37,163 nucleotides of DNA from an uncultured Spartobacteria bacterium. Lineage in GTDB: Bacteria > Verrucomicrobiota > Verrucomicrobiia > Chthoniobacterales > Chthoniobacteraceae. Positions 22,517 to 31,092 of this stretch are shown here, piece after piece (within the stretch, counting starts at the first letter, position 1; each line of letters begins with the position of its first letter). The position numbers and the translations under genes are program-made. The notes under the pieces are model-generated. The model did not search any database. It saw only the letters and a list, made by a program, of their open reading frames with translations, and was not told where the DNA came from. The stretch is taken from assembly GCA_903882875.1 (NCBI GenBank), contig CAIRYQ010000055.1:1-37163 (forward strand). Reading direction: 5' to 3'.

Positions 22517-23521
22517 TTATTTCACCGCGTCCAGCACGCGCTCGATCACTTTGCCAACCGACACGCCCTCGGCTTCCGCGCGGTAATTCACGAGCACACG
22601 ATGTCGCAGCACGGGCGCGGCGAGCGCGATGATGTCGTCCTTCGTCACATGTGAACGGCCAGCAAGCAGCGCGCGCGCCTTTGCGCCGAGGCTGAGGAAT
22701 TGCGCTGCGCGCGTACCTGCACCCCAACTCACCCAGTCATTCACAAATGTCGGCGTGGATTGCTGGCGCGGACGCGTGGCGGCAGCAAGGCGCACGGCGA
22801 AGCGCACGAGGTCTTCCGCGATGGGCACCTTGCGCACGAGCGCGTGGAAGCGCAGCACGTCCTCGCCGGTGAAAAGCGGCGCGATTTTTTCGCCAGCGGC
22901 GGCGGTCGTGCGCTGCACGACGGTGACCTCGTCTTCCTCGGGCAGGTTATCTATCACCTCATTGAACATGAACCGGTCGAGCTGCGCCTCGGGCAGCGGA
23001 TACGTGCCTTCCATCTCGATCGGGTTCTGCGTCGCGAGCACGAAGAACGGCTCCGGCAGCGCGTAGCGTCGCCCGCCTGCTGTGACCTGATGCTCCTGCA
23101 TCGCTTCGAGCAGCGCGGCCTGCGTCTTCGGCGGCGTGCGATTGATTTCATCCGCGAGCAGCATGTTTCCGAAAATCGGTCCCGGCACGAATACGAGTTC
23201 GCGGCCATCCGCGCCTTCCTTCAAAATCTCCACGCCCGTGATGTCCGTGGGCATGAGGTCGGGCGTGAATTGAATCCGACGGAATTCGAGGTGAAAAATC
23301 TGCGCGACGGATTTCACGAGCAGCGTCTTCGCGAGTCCCGGCGCGCCGGTGATGAGGCAGTGCCCGCCGGCAAACAGCGCGATGAGGATCTGTTCGATCA
23401 CCTCGTGCTGGCCGACGATGGCCTTGCCGAGTTCGGCGAGGATGCGCGGGCGCGCGGCGGTGAGTTGCTCGAAAGTCGCGGCATCGTCGCGCGAGGAGTC
23501 GCTGTGTGGTTGGTTGGTCAT
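22517..23521 (-). CDS. MoxR-family AAA+ ATPase
   Basis: The product is 334 residues, a typical length. Walker A is GAPGLAKT (59-66), Walker B is LLADE (121-125), sensor 1 is ATQNP (Asn166), and the arginine-finger region is LPEAQLDRF (Arg183). The C-terminal AAA_lid_2 helices begin with VSWGAGTRAAQFL. All catalytic elements are present, so it should hydrolyse ATP and act as a chaperone for the VWA partners. It lies between DUF4159 (27-nt gap) and DUF58 (9-nt gap). No Shine-Dalgarno site is seen. The symbol is left blank because paralogues are common in this phylum. Confidence 0.92.
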   Translation of the reverse strand: MTNQPHSDSSRDDAATFEQLTAARPRILAELGKAIVGQHEVIEQILIALFAGGHCLITGAPGLAKTLLVKSVAQIFHLEFRRIQFTPDLMPTDITGVEILKEGADGRELVFVPGPIFGNMLLADEINRTPPKTQAALLEAMQEHQVTAGGRRYALPEPFFVLATQNPIEMEGTYPLPEAQLDRFMFNEVIDNLPEEDEVTVVQRTTAAAGEKIAPLFTGEDVLRFHALVRKVPIAEDLVRFAVRLAAATRPRQQSTPTFVNDWVSWGAGTRAAQFLSLGAKARALLAGRSHVTKDDIIALAAPVLRHRVLVNYRAEAEGVSVGKVIERVLDAVK

Positions 23522-23548
23522 GGAGAAAAATTCGAGCGCGCTATCCGC

Positions 23549-24469
23549 TCAGTGCGTCATCGCCCAGAAGATGATGTTGATGCCGAGCGGGAAGCCGCGC
23601 TTCTCCGAGAACTCGTGGAAGAAATAATCGCTCTCGCCCTCGCGCTCCCACGAGTCGCCGTTGTCGCAGTTGTGTGTGGCGATGATCATGATGCGGCCCT
23701 TGTCGTCGAACATCGCGCGGACGTGCATCTCGGTGCATTCCTCGATGCTGCCGTCCTTCTGCGGATGCCGCTCCCAAGTCACTCCGTCGTACTGGCTGCG
23801 CACGCCCTGCCGTTCGTTTGGCGTCTGGAGCTTGTTTTTTTCCACATTCAAATCGAAGACGCAGTGGAAAATCGGGTGGTCCATCGGCAGTTCGACGAAC
23901 TCGCGATCGGGGAACACGCGCTTCATCTGCTCGGCGAAACCTTCCCACTGCCACTCGCCCCAAAAATCATCCGCCATGAAAAATCCGCCGTTGAGCAGAT
24001 ATTTTTTCAAAATGGGAACCTCCTCGTCCTGCAGGAGCAGCGCGCCGGGCTCGACCATGTAGATGAACGGGTAATCGCCCAGCGCCGGATCGGTGAGGCG
24101 GATCGTGCGCCCGTTCGGATCGGTGTGCATCGAGGTCATCTGCTGAAGGCGGAACGAGAGGTTCAGATCGCTGTCGGGGAAATCCGTGATCCAGCTTCCC
24201 GCAGTCGGCGAGCCCTCGGGATCGCGGTCGCGGATGATTCGGCAGAAGGTGAATGCGTCGCGCGAAAATCCAGGGGAGTTTTTCCACTCCGGCGTGCCCG
24301 TGCTGTGCGAGGCAATCTCACGCGCCGTCTTCACCGTGCGCGCGTCCACCGCCTCGCCACCCTCGGTGTAATAAATCGGCCCTTCGGCATTACGACGCCG
24401 CCGCTGTGCGAAACCCGCACTCACGAGGAGGAGCAGCAGCAGAAAAAACAGTGCGCGTCGTGATTTCAT
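23549..24469 (-). CDS. DUF4159 domain exported protein
   Basis: The product is 306 residues from ATG 24469, overlapping the upstream TGA (ATGA). A frame extending to 25150 is only an antisense-style run-through inside the TPR gene. MKSRRALFFLLLLLLVSAGFA is a clear signal peptide. The body has the DUF4159 features: FTFCRIIRDRD, DFPDSDLNLSFRLQQMTSM, YPFIYMVEPG, LLNGGFFMADDFWG and MIIATHNCDNGDSW. The fold is thought to be GATase/ThuA-like. DUF4159 genes are regular members of MoxR operons in Planctomycetes and Verrucomicrobia. Biochemical function is unknown. Confidence 0.85.
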   Translation of the reverse strand: MKSRRALFFLLLLLLVSAGFAQRRRRNAEGPIYYTEGGEAVDARTVKTAREIASHSTGTPEWKNSPGFSRDAFTFCRIIRDRDPEGSPTAGSWITDFPDSDLNLSFRLQQMTSMHTDPNGRTIRLTDPALGDYPFIYMVEPGALLLQDEEVPILKKYLLNGGFFMADDFWGEWQWEGFAEQMKRVFPDREFVELPMDHPIFHCVFDLNVEKNKLQTPNERQGVRSQYDGVTWERHPQKDGSIEECTEMHVRAMFDDKGRIMIIATHNCDNGDSWEREGESDYFFHEFSEKRGFPLGINIIFWAMTH

Positions 24470-27057
24470 GGCTTCTTCTTGGGACTGACAATGGGCTCGG
24501 ACTTCGGCCTTGGCGACTTCGATTCCATCTCCAGCAGTAGGCTGTGCGCCTCGCGGAAACGCGGAGCTTCTTCCAGCGCGAGCAGCACCTCGCGTTTCGC
24601 CGCAGCATCGCCTGTCGCGTGAAGGATCCGCGCGAGACGGAAATGAATCTCCGGCTGATCGGGCGGATTCAGCAGGAGCATCGTCCGGTACGCGCGGATT
24701 GCGCCGGGCCTGTCGCCCGTGGCCTCGCGCGCCTCGGCGATCGATCGGTACGGCGCGGCTGCGAGAGGGTTCACGCCGGTGAAAAGCGCGGCGTTGGCGA
24801 GCACCTTCGGCCAGTCTTTCCGCTCGGCAGCGATCTCCGCGAGGCGCGCGTAAGCCTCGGGCGCGTCGCTGCACAGCTCGGCGATCTTGTTCAGCATTGC
24901 CTCCTCCTCGGCGGACTCGCCGAGTTCGCGATGCACGCGTGCGAGCATCGCGAACGCGCTCCCGGCGTCGTGCTGATCGGGAAAGAGAGCGATCAGTTTT
25001 TTCAGAGGGGCTTTCGCGGCTTCCCATTGCTTTTCGCCGAGGCGCTGCTTCGCCTGCTCCGTCAGCGCGGTGAAGTTGTCCGGATTTTTTTCGATCCACT
25101 CGTTCAGCTTCGTCTCGCTTCGCAGGGCGACCGGGTCCGGCTTCGACCAATCGAGCTTCGGGCCGGTGGCATTCGCGAGGCCGCGCGCGTGCGTGGCAAA
25201 GTCGGCGTCCAGCTTTTCAATCGGCGCAAAGCGCGCGGCGAGCGCGGCATTGATCTCCGCGCCACGCGCAAGGTCCGCGAGCAGCGCGCGCATTTTTTCC
25301 ACGCCCCATTTTTTCACAAGCCACTCCACGACGAGCGAAGACTCGAAGTATGCGAACTGCAAATGCACCCCGGACTTCGGGCGAAGGAATGCACCGCTCA
25401 GTTTGCTCACCGGCGTGAATTCCTCGCCGAGGATCATCGCGCGGTACCTCGGCGACATGTGCTCGCCCCAGCTCGCGCGCTGCTGCCGCTCCTCGAAGAC
25501 GCTGATGCCCTCGCTGAGCCAGCGCGGCATCTTGTTCTTCGTGAGCGTGAGCGTGATGACGTGCGTGAACTCATGCCACAGCACCGCCTGCCAGTTCTGC
25601 GGATTGCCGGGCCGTGATGCCGGGCTGTTCGCCGTGATCACGCGGCCAAAACAGACGCCGAGGTAACCCGCGCCGCCGGGAAGTCCGAATGTGCGGATCG
25701 CGAAATCTTTCTGATCGGGAAAAATCTCCACGACCGTTTTTTCGCCCGGTGGCATCCCGTATTTCTTGATCAGCGTCGCGTGCGCTCGCTCCAGCAGCGC
25801 GAGCACATCCGCGCCGTACACCTCCGCCTCGCGCGGATCCATCCGCACTTGGAAATGCTCGCTCTTCAGCACGGTGAAATGCGCGATGGTGTCGCGCAGC
25901 GTCGTGAGATTGAACGCCACCACGTCGTAAGGATCGGCCTTCTGCACCTCGTCGGCGAGCTGCCAGCCCTCGTCGTCCTTTCCGAGCCGCAGGAGATCCT
26001 GCGCGAGCTGGATCTTCGCCGGAGTGAATGCGGCGTCCCACTTCAGCGCCTCGCGCTGGAGCGCCGCGCCCTCGGCGAAACGATACTTCTGCGAGAGCTT
26101 GCGGCCGATGAGATGCGGCACGGCGGGATTTGTCGGCCACGCCTTCAGCGCCTCGGCGCGCTCGACGGCATCGGCCTTCGTATCGGCGCGGAGATTCGCG
26201 AGCACGGAGCGCAGCGCGTGCGCCTCAGCGTGGCGCGGATTGATCGTCAGCACTTCGGTGATCTGCCTGGCGGCCTCTGCATAATCCTCCGAGTCAATCG
26301 CGTGATCCGCGATCAGCATGTGCGCGCCTGCATGGTTCCGATTCAATTCCAGCACCTTTTCGATCTGCTCCTCTGCCGACTCGTCGTCGCTGGGCGCGAA
26401 TGCCCGTGCAAGGCCGAAGTGCGCCTCTGCGTTTTCGGGGAATTTCTTCACCGCCGCCGCAAAGCTCTTCGATGCGAGCGCGAAGTCATGCTTCGCCAGC
26501 GCGAGTTCGCCGTTCGCGAGATACGTGTCGGGAAAATCCGGGTTCAGCTTTTTCACCGGATCGAAAAACAGCTCCGTCACGCGCTTCGGATCCGCGCCGA
26601 GCAGAATCGCCGCCTTGCCCAGCGCCACGCGATCCGCCGGCTCGCGATAAGCCCACTCACGCTGCCCGCCGAAACGGTCCATCTCCTCCTTCACCTTCTG
26701 CGCGCGCTCCGTGTCGCCGTTTGCGCGGAACACGTCGTAGCCCGCGAGCCGCAGACGCATCGAATACGGGAAACGCTCGAGCGCCTTGCTGATCGCCTCC
26801 TGCGCCTCGGGATATTTCCCCGTCGCCATCAGCGCCTCCGCGCGCAGCAGCGGCCAGTCTTCCACGTCCTGCTGTGTCTGCTCGGCCGCAGCCGCGACAT
26901 CCGCGGGATCGTTGTATTTTCCCGCGAGCAGTTGCTTCCGCACATCGTCCATTTCCGCCGCGCGGGAAATGGACAGGCCGAATGCGAACGCAGCGGCCAC
27001 CGCGAGCGCCGACAATTCACCCCGCAGAACGAAGCGGGAAAATTTCGCTGGCGACAT
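24466..27057 (-). CDS. TPR protein with a gluzincin (HExxH) metallopeptidase domain, first gene of the operon
   Basis: The product is 863 residues. A signal peptide (about 1-34, AAFAFGLSISRAAE) is followed by TPR repeats (about 40-390, for example PENAEAHFGLARAFA and PRHAEAHALRSVLA). The peptidase domain (about 400-640) contains VLWHEFTHVITL (His495, Glu496, His499) with the third ligand in WLSEGISVFEE (Glu516), a peptidase MA-type arrangement. More TPRs follow (about 660-845) and a basic tail. The zinc site looks intact. The 86 bp upstream (27058-27143) is the only gap large enough for the operon promoter, but I see only a weak TTGAGT-N18-TAGTCT there. It probably acts in the periplasm. Confidence 0.85.
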   Translation of the reverse strand: MSPAKFSRFVLRGELSALAVAAAFAFGLSISRAAEMDDVRKQLLAGKYNDPADVAAAAEQTQQDVEDWPLLRAEALMATGKYPEAQEAISKALERFPYSMRLRLAGYDVFRANGDTERAQKVKEEMDRFGGQREWAYREPADRVALGKAAILLGADPKRVTELFFDPVKKLNPDFPDTYLANGELALAKHDFALASKSFAAAVKKFPENAEAHFGLARAFAPSDDESAEEQIEKVLELNRNHAGAHMLIADHAIDSEDYAEAARQITEVLTINPRHAEAHALRSVLANLRADTKADAVERAEALKAWPTNPAVPHLIGRKLSQKYRFAEGAALQREALKWDAAFTPAKIQLAQDLLRLGKDDEGWQLADEVQKADPYDVVAFNLTTLRDTIAHFTVLKSEHFQVRMDPREAEVYGADVLALLERAHATLIKKYGMPPGEKTVVEIFPDQKDFAIRTFGLPGGAGYLGVCFGRVITANSPASRPGNPQNWQAVLWHEFTHVITLTLTKNKMPRWLSEGISVFEERQQRASWGEHMSPRYRAMILGEEFTPVSKLSGAFLRPKSGVHLQFAYFESSLVVEWLVKKWGVEKMRALLADLARGAEINAALAARFAPIEKLDADFATHARGLANATGPKLDWSKPDPVALRSETKLNEWIEKNPDNFTALTEQAKQRLGEKQWEAAKAPLKKLIALFPDQHDAGSAFAMLARVHRELGESAEEEAMLNKIAELCSDAPEAYARLAEIAAERKDWPKVLANAALFTGVNPLAAAPYRSIAEAREATGDRPGAIRAYRTMLLLNPPDQPEIHFRLARILHATGDAAAKREVLLALEEAPRFREAHSLLLEMESKSPRPKSEPIVSPKKKP

Positions 27058-27143
27058 TCGGGCAGACTACGCACCGGCCCATGCCGGACTCAAGCCGCGC
27101 GTGCAGCGGCCGCGCATGTCCCCGTGCCGCCCCGCACACTCTC

Positions 27144-27926
27144 TCACTGCGCAGCGTGCTTGAGCACAAATTCGAGCAGCTCGGGGCACTCGAAGAACGC
27201 CGGGATCGCCTTGTGCCCCTCGCCGGGAATGATCTTCACGGTGAACGAGCCGCCGCCTGCCTCGTAGCGATCCTTGAGCACCTTCGTGTTGTCGTCGTAT
27301 GGCACGACTGCGTCGCTGTCGCCATGCACGGCGAACATCGGCACCTTGTTCGCCAGCAGACCTTGCAGGTTGTCCACGGGATTCAGTTCCTTCAACCGCG
27401 CACGGAACTCGGCCTCGGGAATGCCGTAATCCGCGAGCGTCACAGGCAGGTTTTTCATCGGGTAGCTCGTGAGGCTGCACACCGGGTAGATTCCCACCCA
27501 CGCGCGCAGCTTGTCGGGATTCCGAAACGCCCACCCGAGGGTCATGATCCCGCCGCGGCTCTGGCCAAGCAGGATCGGCTTCGGCGAAAATCCGCGCTTC
27601 ACCATCACGTCGTAAAACTCCGTGAACTTCGCCGTGCTCGCCGGCGCGCCGCGCACTTCGCCGATGTCGAAGCCCGCGATGCTGATGCCTGCCTTCAGGA
27701 AGCCCTCGAAATACATCTTCCGCCCAGCGAGCGACACACCCTTCAGCGTCGGAGCATACCAGACCCACGGCTTCCCTGCGGCGGGCTTCGGCGCGGCATA
27801 GAGGAAGGCCGTGTTGCCGTTGATCTCGAATTTCTCGGCGACGCGCGGCAGGGCGTCGTCGGCAGCGAACGCGGTTGTGAAGAACGCAGGAAGCGCGAGC
27901 AGTGCGAGCAATGTCCGTGTGTTCAT
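27144..27926 (-). CDS. Exported alpha/beta hydrolase (dienelactone-hydrolase-like)
   Basis: The product is 260 residues with signal peptide MNTRTLLALLALPAFFTTAFA. The nucleophile elbow is LLGQSRGG (Ser123), the acid is in VHGDSDAVVP (Asp205, or Asp203) and the base is in PGEGHKA (His238), a complete Ser-Asp-His triad. It starts 3 nt after the stop of the esterase/SMP-30 gene, so the two are one transcription unit. The substrate is unknown, but the pairing with an esterase fits breakdown of esterified plant or algal polysaccharides. Confidence 0.85.
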   Translation of the reverse strand: MNTRTLLALLALPAFFTTAFAADDALPRVAEKFEINGNTAFLYAAPKPAAGKPWVWYAPTLKGVSLAGRKMYFEGFLKAGISIAGFDIGEVRGAPASTAKFTEFYDVMVKRGFSPKPILLGQSRGGIMTLGWAFRNPDKLRAWVGIYPVCSLTSYPMKNLPVTLADYGIPEAEFRARLKELNPVDNLQGLLANKVPMFAVHGDSDAVVPYDDNTKVLKDRYEAGGGSFTVKIIPGEGHKAIPAFFECPELLEFVLKHAAQ

Positions 27927-27929
27927 GGA

Positions 27930-29720
27930 TCAGAGTTTGTTCGGCGTCACTTTCGTCCACGGCGTGAATGCGCCCATCGCGTGCTGCTGCACTTTGCGCT
28001 TCCAGATTTTGTTTCCGCAGAATGCAAACAGCGTGTCCTTCTCCGCACCGCCGAGCGCGACGCCCGTCACCCGGCTGCGATCCGGCACCGGCAGGATCAC
28101 CTGCGTTGGGCCGTCGTCCGCGCTGATCTGCACGCCGCTTTTCGTTGCGATGAACTGCCGGCCTTCGAGCGAATAGCACACGGATTCCGGGCCCGCATCG
28201 TCGTCCCAGTCGGCGACGTGCAGATGGAAGAATCGCTCCTTGTTCGTGAGCGAACCGTCCGCGTTCACCTGATACGAATACACCCACTTCGAGTGCCCCT
28301 CCGCGACAGAGAGCAGCCACTGATCCGGGCGAGTCGCCATGCCCGTGGCAAACTTGATCCCGGCATCCACCTGCGTCTTCTTGCCGTCCTTGACGAACCA
28401 CACGCTGCCGCCGTTGCTCGGCTTCTTGTCGTCATTATCCGTAACGTAGAGCCCGCCATCGGGACGCGCGAGGATCGAATGGCCCGTGATTCCGTCGAGC
28501 ACCAAGCTGCCTTTGCCCGCGGAGTCGTAGCGCATGAGCTTGCCCGATTTTTCCGAGATCGTGAAAAGCGTGCCGTCCGCGCCAATCGTGACGCCATGCG
28601 CCGCACCCGTGTCCGCGGCAAACTCGCTCACTTTTCCATCAAGACCGATGCGATGGATCTTGTTGTTCGTCGTGTCGGCGAAGAACGCCTCGCCGCTCGC
28701 GTTGCACGACGGCCCGCGCGTGCTCTTGAAGCCCTCGGCGACAAGCTGCCAGCCTTCGCCGGGCACGATGATTTCCTGCGCACGCGGCGCGCTCGGCCCG
28801 GCTTTCACACGCTCGGGCCAGCCCTTCCACAGATACGCCATCGCCTCTGGCCAAAGTTCGCCGTAACCCGCGACATGGCCGCCTTCGATCGTGCGGAACT
28901 GGTAGTCGTAGCCGGAAAATTTCATCGCCTTGTCCAGCTCCTGATCGAGCACGTACCAGTCACCCGCGCAGTTCTCCATGTCGTGCGTTCCCGTCGTGAG
29001 GAAGGTGCGGATCGGCTTCGCCTCGAACTTCCGGACCATCGTCGGAAACTCATGCCCGCCGCGGAACGCCACAAAGCTCCCGCTCGCCGCATACACGCGG
29101 CTGAATGCATCGGGCCGGTTCCATGCCGCCACGAACGCCGCGATGCCGCCGCTGCTGCCGCCGGACATGCAGCGGTCGTTGCCGTCAGTCGAGAGGTTCA
29201 GTCCGTATTCCTTCGCGATGAACGGCAGCAGTTCCTCGGTGAGAAAACGCACGTTGTTGTCGTTCACCGCGTCGTATTCAAAGTCGCGGTTGCGCCGCCC
29301 GAGCGTGCCCTTCATCGGCGCGGGCACCTCGCCGGGCCGCACGAAGACGCCGACCGTCACCGGCATTTCCTTCGTCGCGATCATCGTCTCCATCATCGTC
29401 TTCTCGCGCGGATTGAAGCCGTCCGTCTTCACATACACGCACGCCGGCTTTTTCCCATCGTACTGCGCCGGGATGAAGACCGTCACCTGGCGCACCGTGC
29501 CGGGGAAAATTTTGCTCTGCGCGAAAGTGAGATCCTTCGTCGTGCCCGGCAGGATTTCCTCGGGCTTGATCGCGGGCGGCTCGTATTTTTTTGCAGCATT
29601 CGCAGCGGCGGCGTGCACCGGCCCGGCGCAGGCGATGAGTGCGACGAGCATTGCAAGAATATGCGCGCCGCGTTCGGGCCTGCGTCGCACGGGAAAAGAT
29701 TGGGCCGGTGTGTTTTTCAT
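27930..29720 (-). CDS. Exported esterase fused to an SMP-30/gluconolactonase-like propeller
   Basis: The product is 596 residues with signal peptide (about 1-38, ILAMLVALIACAGPVHA). Residues about 65-310 form an esterase of the PF00756 type: QVTVFIPAQYDG, the elbow SGGSSGGIAAF (Ser190), FLTTGTHDMEN and TIEGGHVAGYG, which supplies the His. Residues about 325-590 form an SMP-30/NHL-like beta-propeller with repeated G-x-x-FFADTTNNKIHR, ADGTLFTISE, PDGGLYVTDND and GRQFIATKSG blades. This two-domain order is found in Planctomycetes and Verrucomicrobia sugar-degradation loci. Both halves look intact. It may remove acyl groups and then bind or open a lactone. Confidence 0.82.
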   Translation of the reverse strand: MKNTPAQSFPVRRRPERGAHILAMLVALIACAGPVHAAAANAAKKYEPPAIKPEEILPGTTKDLTFAQSKIFPGTVRQVTVFIPAQYDGKKPACVYVKTDGFNPREKTMMETMIATKEMPVTVGVFVRPGEVPAPMKGTLGRRNRDFEYDAVNDNNVRFLTEELLPFIAKEYGLNLSTDGNDRCMSGGSSGGIAAFVAAWNRPDAFSRVYAASGSFVAFRGGHEFPTMVRKFEAKPIRTFLTTGTHDMENCAGDWYVLDQELDKAMKFSGYDYQFRTIEGGHVAGYGELWPEAMAYLWKGWPERVKAGPSAPRAQEIIVPGEGWQLVAEGFKSTRGPSCNASGEAFFADTTNNKIHRIGLDGKVSEFAADTGAAHGVTIGADGTLFTISEKSGKLMRYDSAGKGSLVLDGITGHSILARPDGGLYVTDNDDKKPSNGGSVWFVKDGKKTQVDAGIKFATGMATRPDQWLLSVAEGHSKWVYSYQVNADGSLTNKERFFHLHVADWDDDAGPESVCYSLEGRQFIATKSGVQISADDGPTQVILPVPDRSRVTGVALGGAEKDTLFAFCGNKIWKRKVQQHAMGAFTPWTKVTPNKL

Positions 29721-29836
29721 GGGTCTGAGAGTGATGTGTGAAGCCAGACAATCCGCAGCGCCGCGCTTTGCTGAAAGAATTGGGTGTCATCATTCGCAAT
29801 CCACTCCCCCGGCGGCTGCGCAGACGTCGCGGCGCG

Positions 29837-30532
29837 CTACCTTTTCCCCGCCGCATCCCACCATTTCGACAGGCGTGCAGTCGGCACATCCGGCAGCGCC
29901 ATGCCGGCTGCGGCGTAGTGCGATGTGTCGTTGAAAAGCGTGAGGCGCGCGTGCGACGGATCCTTGAAGTCCACGATGTTCAGCGCCGCGGGAAGCTGAT
30001 CGAGATTGTCCCGGTAGCGGCGCGGATCAAAGCCGAGCAGCGAACTCAGCAGCAGCCGGATGGTCGCCTTGTGCGAAACCACGAGAACATTTTGCGCGGG
30101 ATGCGCGCGGACGATATCGAGAAGCACCGGCAGCGCGCGCGCCGTGACCGCTAGCCCGCTCTCGCCACCCTCCGGCGCAAAGGTGTATGGATCGCGATCC
30201 CACTCCGCAGCCTCGTCGGCAAACTGCGCCTCGACCTCACGCCGCGTCATCTGCTCCCAGCGCCCGTGCGAAATCTCGCGCAGCCCGTCGCGCAGCCTGA
30301 CCTCGATGCCGTGCGGCCCCGCGAGAATCCCCGCCGTCTCGACCGTGCGCCCGAGTGGCGAGGCGTAGATTGCGGAGATTTTTTCGCTGCGCAGCCGCAT
30401 TGCGAGACGCCCGGCCTGCTCGCGGCCTTCGTCGGAAAGCGGCACATCGGTCGCGCCCGCGAAACGATCCTCCGCGGTGAGCACAGTCGCGCCATGACGG
30501 ACGAGAAAAATACGGGTATTCGTGGAAGGCAT
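29837..30532 (-). CDS. Histidine phosphatase family protein (phosphoglycerate-mutase-like)
   Basis: The product is 231 residues. The phosphate-accepting motif is LVRHGAT (His13), followed by AIYASPLGRTVETA, the acidic DGLREISHGRWE and the second His in VVSHKATIR. All family positions are present. It is cytoplasmic (no signal). It may act on phosphoglycerate, alpha-ribazole phosphate or nucleotides, and sequence alone cannot decide. It is a single gene whose start faces the CoA-binding gene across 120 bp, a divergent promoter region. Confidence 0.88.
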   Translation of the reverse strand: MPSTNTRIFLVRHGATVLTAEDRFAGATDVPLSDEGREQAGRLAMRLRSEKISAIYASPLGRTVETAGILAGPHGIEVRLRDGLREISHGRWEQMTRREVEAQFADEAAEWDRDPYTFAPEGGESGLAVTARALPVLLDIVRAHPAQNVLVVSHKATIRLLLSSLLGFDPRRYRDNLDQLPAALNIVDFKDPSHARLTLFNDTSHYAAAGMALPDVPTARLSKWWDAAGKR

Positions 30533-30652
30533 CCCGCGGTGGTAGCGGACTCATCGCTGCGTGTCCACGCGCGGGAATGAACATTCGGACAAATGCGCAA
30601 AGATCTCCGCCCGGCCTTGGCGCGCGGCGGCACATCGGTTAAATTCCGCACC

Positions 30653-31015
30653 ATGAAAACCGTCGTCGTCCTCGGTGCCTCCGCAAAGCCCGACCGCTAT
30701 TCCTTCAAGGCGCTCAAGCGTCTTCGGGAGCATGGCTACAACGCGCTCCCGGTGAATCCCGGCGTGCCGGAAATCCTCGGCGAGACATGCCACCCGAGTA
30801 TCCGCGATGTCGCCGGGCCGATTGACACGGTGACGATGTATCTTTCCGAGGCGCATTCGACGCCGCTGATTCCCGACATCATCGCCGCCGCGCCGCGCAG
30901 GATTGTTATCAATCCCGGCGCGGAAAATCCGCAGCTCGCAAATGCTGCGGAAGCCGCGGGCATCGGCGTCGTCCACGGCTGCACGCTCGTAATGCTGCAA
31001 GCCGGCACATTTTGA
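30653..31015 (+). CDS. CoA-binding domain protein (CoA_binding_2)
   Basis: The product is 120 residues from ATG 30653; the longer frame from 30593 lacks family similarity in its first 20 codons. It is a single Rossmann domain: VVVLGASAKPDRYSFKA (nucleotide loop), NALPVNPGVPEILG, DTVTMYLSE, RRIVINPGAEN, then GVVHGCTLVML with the conserved Cys. YccU/YbgI-type relatives bind CoA; no catalytic role is established. A diverged fragment of a paralogue lies at 1554-1658. Confidence 0.88.
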   Translation: MKTVVVLGASAKPDRYSFKALKRLREHGYNALPVNPGVPEILGETCHPSIRDVAGPIDTVTMYLSEAHSTPLIPDIIAAAPRRIVINPGAENPQLANAAEAAGIGVVHGCTLVMLQAGTF

Positions 31016-31092
31016 TGATGCACGCGAGCGCCCTAAGCATCGGCCCACGAAGCAGGTTCACCATTCCCGTCGCTAGCTTTCTACCTGCACCC

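Noticed and set aside
23549-25150. 533-aa minus-strand frame covering DUF4159 and part of the TPR gene
   Set aside because: Its first part is a shifted frame within the TPR gene; the signal peptide and the ATGA overlap fix the start at 24469.
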